A stretch of DNA of 64,000 bases from UBA9676 sp963741615 (lineage in GTDB: Bacteria > Actinomycetota > Actinomycetes > Streptosporangiales > Streptosporangiaceae). The notes under the pieces were generated by a model. It had not been told where the DNA came from. It made no database searches and saw nothing but the letters and a program-made list of their open reading frames with translations. The stretch covers positions 124,001 through 188,000 of the forward strand of contig CAVUIU010000019.1 of the NCBI GenBank assembly GCA_963741615.1. Reading direction: 5' to 3'. Each line of letters starts with the position of its first letter. Positions within the stretch are counted from its first letter, which is position 1. Made by a program: the position numbers and the translations under genes. Positions 29,954 to 37,566 of the stretch are shown here, piece after piece.

Positions 29954-30712
29954 GTGGATGTGCTGGGGATCGACATCGGGGGATCGGGGATCAAGGCGGC
30001 GCTGGTGGACGTCACCACCGGCACTCTCACCGCGCCACGGGTCAAGGTGCCCACCCCCCGGCCCGCCCTGCCCGCCGCGATCGCGGACGCGGTCAAGGCA
30101 CTGGTGGCCGACTTCGGCTGGACCGGGCCGGCTGGTGTCGCCTTCCCCGGGGTCGTGGTCGATGGGATCACCTGGACGGCGGCGAACCTCGATCCGGCCT
30201 GGATCGGCCTGGACGCGAGGTCGCTGTTCGGCGGGGCTACCCGGCTCACCCTCAGCATGCTTAACGACGCCGACGCGGCAGGTCTCGCCGAGATGAGATT
30301 CGGGGCCGGTTCCGGCGAGCGGGGGACGGTGCTCATGCTGACCTTCGGCACCGGGATCGGCAGCGCGCTGTTCACCGAGGGCGTGCTGGTGCCCAATACC
30401 GAGCTGGGACACATCGAGATCAAAGGCAAGGATGCCGAGAAGCGTGCCTCGGAACGCGCGCGGGAACTGCACGGCCTCAGCTGGGATCACTGGGCAGCCC
30501 GTGTCGCCGAGTACCTCGGCCGCGTGGAGGGCCTCATATCGCCCGGCCTGTTCATCATCGGCGGCGGCATCAGCCGGAAGGCGGACAAGTTCCTCCCGCT
30601 GCTGAGCAGCGTGCGGGCGCGGATCGTGCCGGCCGCGATGCACAACGACGCGGGCATCGTCGGCGCGGCCATGGCCGCGGCCGATGCAGCGGCCACGACG
30701 GCCCGGCGGTAA
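29954..30712 (+). CDS. ppgK: Polyphosphate glucokinase (ROK family)
   Basis: Phosphorylates glucose with polyphosphate (and ATP). From the GTG at 29954, with GGGGGAG 6 nt upstream, the protein has 252 residues, the typical PPGK length. It shows the phosphate-1 motif GIDIGGSGIKAALVD at the N-terminus, the catalytic Asp in LNDADAAGLAE, the GTGIGSALF phosphate-2 motif, and the PPGK-specific HIEIKGKDAEKRASERARE and LFIIGGGISRKADKF. Unlike ATP-only ROK kinases it lacks the zinc-binding cysteine cluster. The preceding 221 nt (29733-29953) is GC-rich with imperfect hairpins and no gene. Confidence 0.93.
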   Translation: MDVLGIDIGGSGIKAALVDVTTGTLTAPRVKVPTPRPALPAAIADAVKALVADFGWTGPAGVAFPGVVVDGITWTAANLDPAWIGLDARSLFGGATRLTLSMLNDADAAGLAEMRFGAGSGERGTVLMLTFGTGIGSALFTEGVLVPNTELGHIEIKGKDAEKRASERARELHGLSWDHWAARVAEYLGRVEGLISPGLFIIGGGISRKADKFLPLLSSVRARIVPAAMHNDAGIVGAAMAAADAAATTARR

Positions 30713-30790
30713 CCGCCCGGCCGCCGTAACGAGCCCGGCCACGACCAGCCAGCCACGACCAGCCAGCCACGGCGAACCGGCCGCGGTGGG

Positions 30791-31567
30791 TTACCTGACC
30801 GGCTGCCCGGCGCCGCGCAGGGCGTCCTTCACCTCGGCGATCCGCAGCTCGCCGAAGTGGAACACGCTGGCGGCGAGCACGGCATCCGCGCCCGCCTCGA
30901 CCGCGGGCGGGAAATGGGCGAGTTCGCCAGCCCCGCCGCTGGCGATGACCGGGACGGTTACCGCCGCCCGCACCGCACGGATCAGCTCCAGGTCGAATCC
31001 CGCCTTGGTGCCGTCGGCGTCCATCGAGTTGAGCAAGATCTCGCCCACGCCGAGTTCCTGCGCGCGGGCGGCCCAGGCGACCGCGTCGATCCCGGTGCCC
31101 CGCCGGCCACCGTGCGTGGTCACCTCGAACCCGCTCGCAGGCCGGCCACCATCACCCCCGGCGGCACGGCGGGCATCCACCGACAGCACGACGCACTGGG
31201 AGCCGAACCGGTGTGCCACCTCGGCGAGCAGTTCCGGCCTGGCGATGGCCGCGGTGTTCAGCGAGACCTTGTCCGCGCCGGCCCGCAGCAGCCGGTCCAC
31301 ATCCGCCACACGGCGGACGCCGCCGCCGACCGTGAGCGGGATGAACACCTGCCCGGCTGTCCGGCTCACCACGCCGTACATGGTCTCGCGGCCGCCGGAT
31401 GACGCTGTGATGTCGAGGAACACCAGCTCGTCGGCGCCCTCGGAGTCATAGGCGGCGGCCAGTTCGGCCGGGTCGCCGGCGTCGCGCAGAGAGCGGAAGT
31501 TGACGCCCTTGACCACCCGCCCGGCGTCTACGTCCAGGCAGGGGATCACCCGCACCGCGACCGTCAT
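30791..31567 (-). CDS. hisF: Imidazole glycerol phosphate synthase, cyclase subunit
   Basis: Uses ammonia from HisH to convert PRFAR to imidazole glycerol phosphate and AICAR. The 258-residue (beta/alpha)8 barrel has the catalytic Asp in IPCLDVDAGRVVKG (Asp12) and the second Asp in VLSVDARR near residue 137. Phosphate-binding sites are TVGGGVR and ASGGAGEL. The ATG overlaps the ridA stop (ATGA). It is the last gene of the hisD-to-hisF run; the 78-nt gap to ppgK contains a short duplicated CCACGACCAGCCAG sequence. Confidence 0.97.
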   Translation of the reverse strand: MTVAVRVIPCLDVDAGRVVKGVNFRSLRDAGDPAELAAAYDSEGADELVFLDITASSGGRETMYGVVSRTAGQVFIPLTVGGGVRRVADVDRLLRAGADKVSLNTAAIARPELLAEVAHRFGSQCVVLSVDARRAAGGDGGRPASGFEVTTHGGRRGTGIDAVAWAARAQELGVGEILLNSMDADGTKAGFDLELIRAVRAAVTVPVIASGGAGELAHFPPAVEAGADAVLAASVFHFGELRIAEVKDALRGAGQPVR

Positions 31568-31977
31568 GGCCGCTCCTGCCCCGGTGGCAGCCCGATCCCC
31601 GGCTTGTATGCGACCGCCTCCACCTCGACCAGCAACCGCGGATCGATCAGGGCCACGACCTCAACCATCGTGGCGGCCGGCCTCGCATCGCCGAACGCCG
31701 CGCCATGGGCGCGGCCGTACTCCTCCCAGCGGGAGATATCGGTGACGAACATCCGGGTGCGCACCACGTCGGCCAGGCTCGCCCCGAGGCGCTCCAGGGC
31801 CTGCGCCACGTTGGCGATCGCCTGGGCGGTCTGTGCCCCGGCATCGCCCTCGTGCACGACCGAGCCGTCGGCGACCGAGGTGCAGCCGGACACGAACACG
31901 AAGTCGCCCGCCGCCACCGCCCGGCTGTAGCCGGCGACCGGCTCCCAGACGGTCCCGCTGGAGATCTTCCGCGTCAC
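31564..31977 (-). CDS. RidA/YjgF-family imine deaminase
   Basis: Probable 2-iminobutanoate/2-iminopropanoate deaminase that hydrolyses reactive enamines and protects PLP enzymes. The 137-residue protein has the typical core: YSRAVAAGDFVFVSGCT, QTAQAIANVAQALERLGASLADVVRTRMFVTDIS, the substrate Arg in RPAATMVEV and the final VEVEAVAYKP. GTG and stop overlap priA and hisF by 4 nt on both sides, so it is a true member of the histidine operon. Its partner there could be HisC, a PLP enzyme; that is inference. Confidence 0.9.
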   Translation of the reverse strand: MTRKISSGTVWEPVAGYSRAVAAGDFVFVSGCTSVADGSVVHEGDAGAQTAQAIANVAQALERLGASLADVVRTRMFVTDISRWEEYGRAHGAAFGDARPAATMVEVVALIDPRLLVEVEAVAYKPGIGLPPGQERP

Positions 31978-32696
31978 CGGGCCACCGCCTCCAGTGCCTG
32001 CTCCAGTGTGAACTCCCCCGCATACAGTGCCTTGCCCACGATCGCCCCCTCCACCCCGAGCGGTGCCAGCGCCGCTATCGCCCGCAGGTCAGCCAGGCTG
32101 GCCACGCCGCCGCTGGCGATGACCGGCCGGCCGGTGCCCGCGCACACCCGGCGCAGCAGGTCCAGGTTCGGGCCGGTGAGCGTGCCGTCCCGGGTGACGT
32201 CGGTCACCACGAACCGGGAACAGCCGTCCGCGTCGAGCCTGGCGAGTGTCTCGCCGAGGTTCCCGCCCTCATGCGTCCATCCGCGCGCGGCGAGCCGGTC
32301 CCCGCGCACATCGAGCCCGACGGCGACCTTCTCGCCGTGCTCGGCGATGACCGCCCGTACCCAGTCCGGCCGCTCCAGCGCGGCGGTGCCGATGTTGACA
32401 CGAGCGCAGCCGGTGGCGAGCGCGGCGGCGAGCGAGGTGTCGTCGCGGATGCCGCCGGACAGCTCGACCGCGACGTCGAGACGGCCTACCACGCCGGCCA
32501 GCAGTGCCGCGTTGGAGCCGCGGCCGAACGCGGCATCCAGGTCGACCAGGTGGATCCACTGTGCCCCGGCGGCCTGCCATGTCAGCGCGGCCTGGAGCGG
32601 GTCGCCGTAGCTGGTCTCGGTACCGGCCGCGCCCTGGACCAGCCGGACCGCCTGGCCCCCGGCCACATCCACCGCGGGCAGCAGTGCCAGTGTCAT
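31974..32696 (-). CDS. priA: Bifunctional isomerase PriA (HisA/TrpF)
   Basis: The 240-residue (beta/alpha)8 barrel isomerises ProFAR (histidine) and, in actinobacteria, also phosphoribosyl anthranilate (tryptophan). Catalytic Asp residues are in PAVDVAGGQAVRL (Asp9) and VVTDVTRDGTLTGPN (near 170). The absence of a trpF gene beside trpC in this window agrees with the dual role, though trpF could be elsewhere. Starts and stops overlap hisH and ridA by 4 nt. If a trpF is found elsewhere, plain hisA would be the better name. Confidence 0.9.
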   Translation of the reverse strand: MTLALLPAVDVAGGQAVRLVQGAAGTETSYGDPLQAALTWQAAGAQWIHLVDLDAAFGRGSNAALLAGVVGRLDVAVELSGGIRDDTSLAAALATGCARVNIGTAALERPDWVRAVIAEHGEKVAVGLDVRGDRLAARGWTHEGGNLGETLARLDADGCSRFVVTDVTRDGTLTGPNLDLLRRVCAGTGRPVIASGGVASLADLRAIAALAPLGVEGAIVGKALYAGEFTLEQALEAVAR

Positions 32697-33337
32697 CGCA
32701 GCGTCTCCAGCCAGTTGGCCAGCAGCGCCGCGCCCGCGTCGCCGGATTTCTCCGGATGGAACTGGGTCGCGGACAGCGGACCGTTCTCCACCGCCGCGAC
32801 GAACTGCTCCCCGTGGGTGGCCCAGGTCACCAGCGGCGGGGTCATGTGCGGGGACGGCGGAAACGAGAGGTCACGGGCGGCGTAGGAGTGGACGAAGTAG
32901 AACCGCTCACCCGCGATCCCGGCCAGTAGCCGCGAACCGGCCGAGGCCTGCAGCGTGTTCCAGCCCATGTGCGGCAGCACCGGCGCGGCCAGCCGCTCGA
33001 CGGTGCCCGGCCATTGCCCGCAGCCCTTGGTGTGGACCCCGTGCTCGACTCCTTCGGCGAACAGCACCTGCATCCCGACGCAGATGCCCAGCACCGGGCG
33101 GGACCCGGCCAGCCGCCGGTCGATCACCTGGTCACCGCGGATCTCCAGCAGGCCGGCCATGCAGGCGGCGAACGCGCCCACCCCCGGCACCACCAGCCCG
33201 TCGGCCGACAGCGCCGCGTCGAAGTCAGCCGACACCTCGGCATCCGCCCCCGCCCGCAGCAGCGCCCGGTGCACCGATCGCAAGTTCCCCGACCCATAGT
33301 CGAGCACCACAACCCGACCCCCCCGCCGCCGCATCAC
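32693..33337 (-). CDS. hisH: Imidazole glycerol phosphate synthase, glutaminase subunit
   Basis: Releases ammonia from glutamine for HisF. The 214-residue class I amidotransferase shows VLDYGSGNLRSVHRAL at the N-terminus, the nucleophile Cys in LGICVGMQVLF near residue 84, the GMGWN-like PHMGWN loop, and the catalytic His/Glu in QFHPEKSG near 195. The start is GTG at 33337, with GGGAGGTGA 7 nt upstream; the following ATG codon is possible. The 100-nt gap before it holds a stem-loop. Confidence 0.95.
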   Translation of the reverse strand: MMRRRGGRVVVLDYGSGNLRSVHRALLRAGADAEVSADFDAALSADGLVVPGVGAFAACMAGLLEIRGDQVIDRRLAGSRPVLGICVGMQVLFAEGVEHGVHTKGCGQWPGTVERLAAPVLPHMGWNTLQASAGSRLLAGIAGERFYFVHSYAARDLSFPPSPHMTPPLVTWATHGEQFVAAVENGPLSATQFHPEKSGDAGAALLANWLETLR

Positions 33338-33358
33338 CGCCTCACCTCCCGCCCCTGA

Positions 33359-33418
33359 TTCCGTGATCGTGGTGCATCGGACGGGCTCTCGCCCGCCCGA
33401 TTAGCCATGATCATGAAA
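33359..33418. repeat. Imperfect inverted repeat between hisB and hisH
   Basis: Arms 33359-33386 and 33391-33418 pair at 21 of 28 positions (24 of 28 counting G-U in RNA) around a TCTC loop. The outer part, with TGATCGTGG facing CCATGATCA, resembles the stronger palindrome in the hisD tail at 35196-35260. It could act as a terminator, attenuator or mRNA processing site inside the his operon. Confidence 0.75.
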
Positions 33419-33437
33419 ACGGCAGGCAGCTTGCGGC

Positions 33438-35168
33438 TCACAGCACGCCCTTGGTGCTGGGCACGCCCTGCGCCCGCGGGTCCGGCGTCACCGCCGCGCG
33501 CAGTGCCCGTGCCACCGCCTTGAACTGGGCCTCGACGATGTGGTGCGGGTTGCGCCCGGTCACGGTCAGATGCAGGCAGATGCCCGCCGACGCGGTCAGC
33601 GATTCGAAGAAGTGCCGGGTGAGCGTGGTGTCATAGGTCCCGATGAGGGGCGCCATGCCATCCGGCTCGGAGTGCACCAGGTAGGGCCGCCCGGACACGT
33701 CCACGGCCGCCCTGGCCAGCGTCTCGTCCAGCGGCACCACGACGTCCCCGAACCGGCTGATACCGGATTTGTCGCCCAGAGCCTCCCGCAGTGCCTGGCC
33801 GAGCGTGATCGCGGTGTCCTCGACGGTGTGGTGCGCGTCGATCTCGGTGTCCCCTTCGGCCGTAACGGCCAGGTCGAGCAGGCCGTGCTTGGCGAGCTGG
33901 GCCAGCATGTGATCGAAGAACGGCACGCCGGTGCCCACCTGGGCGGCGCCGGCGCCGTCGAGGTCGAGCTCGACCACGACGCTGGTCTCCTTGGTCGCCC
34001 GTTCCACGCGGGCGGACCTGCTCAAGGGCGGGCCTCCTGGTGTGTGCCGTCCAGCACAGGCCCAGTCAAGCACGGGCCCATCAAGCACGGGCCCATCAAG
34101 CACAGGCAGCAGCGCGCGGCGGAAGGCGTCCATCTCGGCCGCTGTCCCCACGCTCACCCGCAGCCAGCCCGGTGGGCCGACCTCCCGGACCAGCACCCCC
34201 CGCTCCAGCAGGCCCTGCCAGATCAGGTGGGCGTCACCGAACTCCCCGAACAGGACGAAGTTCGCATCCGAGTCCGCCACGGCGAGCCCTTGGCCGCGCA
34301 GCCAGCGCACCAGGCTGTCACGTTCCCCCCGGAGCGTCTCCACGGTAGCCAGCGGTTCAGCGGCGTGTGCCAGGGCGACCCGGGCCACCGCCTGCGTGAC
34401 CGCGGACAGGTGATAGGGCAGCCGGACCAACTGCAGTGCCTCTATCACAGCCGGATCGGCGGCCAGGTATCCGACCCGGGCACCGGCCAGCGCGAACGCC
34501 TTGGACATGGTGCGGGTGACCACCAGCCGCGGGTAGCGCGGCAGCAGCGCGAGCGCGGTCGGTGCGCCGTCGCGGGCGAACTCTGCGTAGGCCTCGTCCA
34601 CCACCACCATCCCAGGCGCGGCGTCGCACACGGCCTCCATGGCGGCGAGCGGCAGCGCGCCACCGGTCGGGTTGTTCGGGGACGTGAGGAAGACCAGGTC
34701 CGGCTGCTGGTCGCGGATCGCCTGCGCCGCCTGGCCGACGTCAAGCCCGAAACTGGTGTCCCTGGCGCCGCTGATCCAGCCGGTGGCCGTCGCCCGCGCT
34801 ATCAGCGGGTGCATCGCATACGAGGGCTCGAACCCGATCGCGGCGCGGCCCGGGCCGCCGAACGCCTGGAGCAGCTGCTGGATGATCTCGTTCGAGCCGT
34901 TGGCCGCCCACACCTGGCGCCACGTGAGCCCGTGCCCCAGGTAGGCGGCGAGATCCGCGCGCAGGGCGACAGCGTCCCGGTCGGGGTACCGGTTGAGGCT
35001 GCCCGCCACGCCGGCGACCGCGTCGGCGATGGCACGGACCAGGCCCGGCGAGGGCGGGTAAGGGTTCTCGTTGGTGTTGAGCCGGACCGGCACGTCGAGT
35101 TGGGGCGCCCCGTACGGAGCCCGGCCCGCCAGATCCGGCCGCAGCGGCACCCATCCGGGCAGGCTCAC
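33438..35168 (-). CDS. hisCB: HisC-HisB in one continuous frame: histidinol-phosphate aminotransferase plus imidazoleglycerol-phosphate dehydratase
   Basis: A single 576-residue open frame covers two enzymes that are normally separate. Residues 1 to about 352 are HisC, a fold-type I PLP aminotransferase: LNTNENPYPPSP, FLTSPNNPTGG, the PLP lysine in TRTMSKAFALAGARVG, and Arg in LRVSVGT. A linker of about 30 residues holds repeated VLDGP units. Residues 382-576 are HisB (IGPD): VPFFDHMLAQLAKH, the Mn ligands in DAHHTVEDTAI, and NPHHIVEAQFKA. The GTG at 35168 overlaps the hisD stop with GGGGGGAG upstream. No stop codon lies between the two parts. A TTG at 34025 with AGGAGG 7 nt upstream could also make HisB alone (195 residues). 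Whether the cell makes a fusion, two proteins or both is not known. Confidence 0.88.
   Translation of the reverse strand: MSLPGWVPLRPDLAGRAPYGAPQLDVPVRLNTNENPYPPSPGLVRAIADAVAGVAGSLNRYPDRDAVALRADLAAYLGHGLTWRQVWAANGSNEIIQQLLQAFGGPGRAAIGFEPSYAMHPLIARATATGWISGARDTSFGLDVGQAAQAIRDQQPDLVFLTSPNNPTGGALPLAAMEAVCDAAPGMVVVDEAYAEFARDGAPTALALLPRYPRLVVTRTMSKAFALAGARVGYLAADPAVIEALQLVRLPYHLSAVTQAVARVALAHAAEPLATVETLRGERDSLVRWLRGQGLAVADSDANFVLFGEFGDAHLIWQGLLERGVLVREVGPPGWLRVSVGTAAEMDAFRRALLPVLDGPVLDGPVLDWACAGRHTPGGPPLSRSARVERATKETSVVVELDLDGAGAAQVGTGVPFFDHMLAQLAKHGLLDLAVTAEGDTEIDAHHTVEDTAITLGQALREALGDKSGISRFGDVVVPLDETLARAAVDVSGRPYLVHSEPDGMAPLIGTYDTTLTRHFFESLTASAGICLHLTVTGRNPHHIVEAQFKAVARALRAAVTPDPRAQGVPSTKGVL
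34023..34038 (-). promoter_or_regulatory. Internal ribosome site and TTG start for stand-alone HisB
   Basis: On the minus strand AGGAGG (34033-34038) lies 7 nt before TTG (34023-34025). Translation from here gives LSRSARVERATKETSV, which is the normal beginning of actinobacterial HisB, and a 195-residue protein of the usual length. It is in frame with the upstream HisC part. Confidence 0.7.
34066..34110. repeat. 15-bp tandem repeat at the hisC/hisB joint
   Basis: Three 15-bp units (34066, 34081, 34096; the first two identical, the third diverged) preceded by a weaker copy at 34051. The unit encodes the pentapeptide LDGPV at the C-terminal end of the HisC part. Because the unit is a multiple of three, expansion keeps the frame open. 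Confidence 0.88.
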
Positions 35169-36682
35169 GGTGCTCCCCCCGGCGCCTGACCCCGGGCGTC
35201 CCATGATCGTGGTTGGTTGTATGCGCCTGACGCATAGAAACCACCACGATCATGGGACGCGGGCGGGGCGGGCTCCGCGGGCTCCGCGGGCGGGGCGGGC
35301 TCCGCGGGCGGGGCGGGCTCCGCGGGCGGGGCGGGCTCCGCGGGCGGGGCGGGCACGCTGTGGTCCGCGGGCGGGGGGGCGGGCACGCGGATGCGGACGG
35401 CCGCGACGTGGGCGGCGAGGTCCTCGGCGCCGCCCAGTGCGTCGATGTGCTCCGCAACCCGGGCCAGGGCGGGCTCGCTGCATTCCACCACGTGAATGCC
35501 GCGCAGGAAGGACAGCACCGACAGCCCGCCGGTGTGCCGGGCGGTGCCACCGGTGGGCAGCACGTGATTCGATCCGGCGAGGTAGTCGCCGAGCGAGACG
35601 GGAGCATAAGGGCCGACGAAGACAGCGCCGGCGTTGCGGACGCGGGCTGCCAGGGCGGAAGCACCTTCTGCCTGGATTTCCAGATGCTCCGGAGCCCAGG
35701 CGTCGGCCACGGCGAGGGCGGCGGCGGTGTCGTCCACAAGCACGCACGCGGACTGGCCGACCAGCGCCGCGAGCACTCGGTCACGGTGACGGGCGGTGGC
35801 CAGCTGAGGGGCGAGCGCATCTTCGGTGCGGTCGGCGAGGCCGGGGTCGGTGGTGATAAGCAGGCACGCCGCCAGCGGGTCGTGCTCCGCCTGGGCGATC
35901 AGGTCGGCGGCGACGAAGCCCGGGACCGCGGTGTGGTCGGCGATGATCGCCACCTCGGTCGGGCCAGCCTCCCCGTCGGTGCCGATGGTCCCGAGCAGCA
36001 GCCGTTTGGCGGCCGCGACGTACACGTTGCCGGGGCCGGTGACGACGTCGGCAGCCGCGCAGTCGGCGGTGCCGTAGGCGAACATGGCGATCGCCTGCGC
36101 GCCGCCGGCCGCGTGCACCTCCTCGATGCCGAGCATGGCGCAGACGGCGAGGACGACCGGGTCCGGCCGCCCGCCGTGTGCCGCTTGGGGCGGCGAGGCG
36201 ACGGCGATCTGCGGGACCCCGGCCACCTGGGCGGGGACCACGTTCATGACCACCGAGGAGGGGATCGGGACCAGCCCGCCGGGCACGTACACGCCCGCCC
36301 GGCCGACGGGGACATAGCGCTCGGTGACCGATGACCCGTCTGCGACGGTGGTCACCGCGTCCGGTGGCCGCTGCGCCTCGTGCACGAGACGGGCCCGGCG
36401 GATGGCCTCCGCCAGCGCGGCCCGGACCGCTGGGTCGAGCGCCGCGCGCGCCTTGGCCAGAGCCTGCGCCGGAACCCGGGTACTGGCCAGGTCGACCCCG
36501 TCGAACCGGGCTGTGTACTCACGGACCGCCGCCGCGCCACGCACGCGCACGTCCTCGCAGATGGGACGCACGGTCGCCACCGCGGCCCCGACGTCGAGGG
36601 CGGCACGCGGAAGCACCCCGGCGAGCTTCTCCCTGCTCAGGGTGGCCGCCGACTGCCCGCGAAGATCGATCCGGGAAAGCAC
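35165..36682 (-). CDS. hisD: Histidinol dehydrogenase with repetitive C-terminal extension
   Basis: Oxidises L-histidinol to histidine in two NAD-dependent steps, using zinc. The 505-residue protein has the family core to about residue 435: VYVPGGLVPIPSSVVMN, the zinc-site QAEHDP, WAPEHLEI with the catalytic Glu-His, and GPYAPVSLGDYLAGSNHVLPTGG followed by SVLSFLR. After VRIRVPAP an extra 70 residues follow: PPAEPA repeats, then SHDRGGFYASGAYNQPRSWDARG, encoded by a 65-bp palindrome. The core is complete without this tail. It is the first gene of the operon; the 55-nt gap upstream is too short to show a clear promoter. Confidence 0.95.
   Translation of the reverse strand: MLSRIDLRGQSAATLSREKLAGVLPRAALDVGAAVATVRPICEDVRVRGAAAVREYTARFDGVDLASTRVPAQALAKARAALDPAVRAALAEAIRRARLVHEAQRPPDAVTTVADGSSVTERYVPVGRAGVYVPGGLVPIPSSVVMNVVPAQVAGVPQIAVASPPQAAHGGRPDPVVLAVCAMLGIEEVHAAGGAQAIAMFAYGTADCAAADVVTGPGNVYVAAAKRLLLGTIGTDGEAGPTEVAIIADHTAVPGFVAADLIAQAEHDPLAACLLITTDPGLADRTEDALAPQLATARHRDRVLAALVGQSACVLVDDTAAALAVADAWAPEHLEIQAEGASALAARVRNAGAVFVGPYAPVSLGDYLAGSNHVLPTGGTARHTGGLSVLSFLRGIHVVECSEPALARVAEHIDALGGAEDLAAHVAAVRIRVPAPPPADHSVPAPPAEPAPPAEPAPPAEPAPPAEPAEPAPPASHDRGGFYASGAYNQPRSWDARGQAPGGAP
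35196..35260. repeat. 65-bp near-perfect palindrome inside the hisD 3' end
   Basis: Arms of 30 nt (35196-35225 and 35231-35260) match at 27 of 30 positions, including the outer 18 without a break, around a CCTGA loop. The outer arm contains CCCATGATCGTGGT. It lies 28-92 nt before the hisC start and is translated as part of HisD. As RNA it would form a very stable hairpin. Confidence 0.9.
35261..35353. repeat. 18-bp tandem repeat in the hisD tail
   Basis: About four full 18-bp units plus half-units of GGGCGGGGCGGGCTCCGC directly beside the palindrome. The unit encodes PAEPAP hexapeptides in the HisD extension. Confidence 0.88.
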
Positions 36683-36737
36683 CCGCCCAGTCTATGGAGC
36701 GCGAGGGCCCGGCAGGGCCGCCGGCGGGACCCCGCCG

Positions 36738-37406
36738 TCAGCCGTGTCCGGGCTGGCCCCCTGGCTGCCCGGCCGGCGTCCCGGATGGCCAGGGGTGGCC
36801 GGTCCCCGTCCCGGAGCCCGCCGGGGCCGGCCCGCCCGCGGGGCCCCGGTGACGGCCACGGGTCGCGAACGCCTCCATGCCACCGGCCACCAGGCCCGCT
36901 GCGAGCGGCCAGAGCGCAAGCGCCCCGGTAGCCCGCAGCGTCAGCGAATCACGCAGATGGGCGCCGGCCGGCAGGGTGGCCAGCAGGTGGTGGAAGGTGG
37001 CGAGCCCGGACTGCTCACCCACCCAGCGCGCGAGGTAGGCCGCGCAGACCGCGCCGGCCAGCACGCCTGCCATGGCCAGCGGGCCATATCGGCGCACGGC
37101 CAGCCGGTAGCCCAGCACCCCGGACACCACCCCCCCGGCCAGCATGATCAGGGAGAACGCGGCGTCGGCGGCGATGAACGCGGTAGTTTCCACCTGCACC
37201 AGGCCGGCCGCGCCAGGGCTGAGCACCACCAGCAGCGCGCGGGGCGCCACCAGCGACCAGACGTACCCGGCGGCCAGCCCGAGCAGCGCGGTGCCGATGA
37301 CGACCGCAAGCGAGACGCCGATCGCGGCCGGGCCGATGTCAACCGGCCGCGCCGGGCCAGCATCGCCAGGCCGGGCGGCACCGGGAGACTGGGGCAGCTC
37401 AGACAT
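36738..37406 (-). CDS. Four-span membrane protein, DUF2567-like
   Basis: A 222-residue protein starting at the ATG at 37406. A polar leader (1-27) is followed by predicted spans at about 29-54, 78-102, 108-127 and 155-175 and a Gly/Pro/Arg-rich tail of about 45 residues. The motif VAPRALLVVLSPGAAGLVQ between spans 1 and 2 and a conserved FIAADAAF at the start of span 2 suggest the actinobacterial DUF2567 group, but I cannot confirm this. No function is known. It is divergent from the ABC transporter genes, with a 160-nt gap, and its stop is 55 nt from hisD. Confidence 0.7.
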   Translation of the reverse strand: MSELPQSPGAARPGDAGPARPVDIGPAAIGVSLAVVIGTALLGLAAGYVWSLVAPRALLVVLSPGAAGLVQVETTAFIAADAAFSLIMLAGGVVSGVLGYRLAVRRYGPLAMAGVLAGAVCAAYLARWVGEQSGLATFHHLLATLPAGAHLRDSLTLRATGALALWPLAAGLVAGGMEAFATRGRHRGPAGGPAPAGSGTGTGHPWPSGTPAGQPGGQPGHG

Positions 37407-37566
37407 TGTCGGCAGCAGCGTAGCGACCGCAGGCCGGGGGCGCACCGGAGCGCCACGCCGGCCCGTGCCGGGAACCTTGCTACCGTGTGTGGTGTTCTGG
37501 GCGGCGGCTGTGCAGCCCGCTGTGCCCCACCGCAGCGGAGACGACATCACTGGTGAGAGGACCCAG

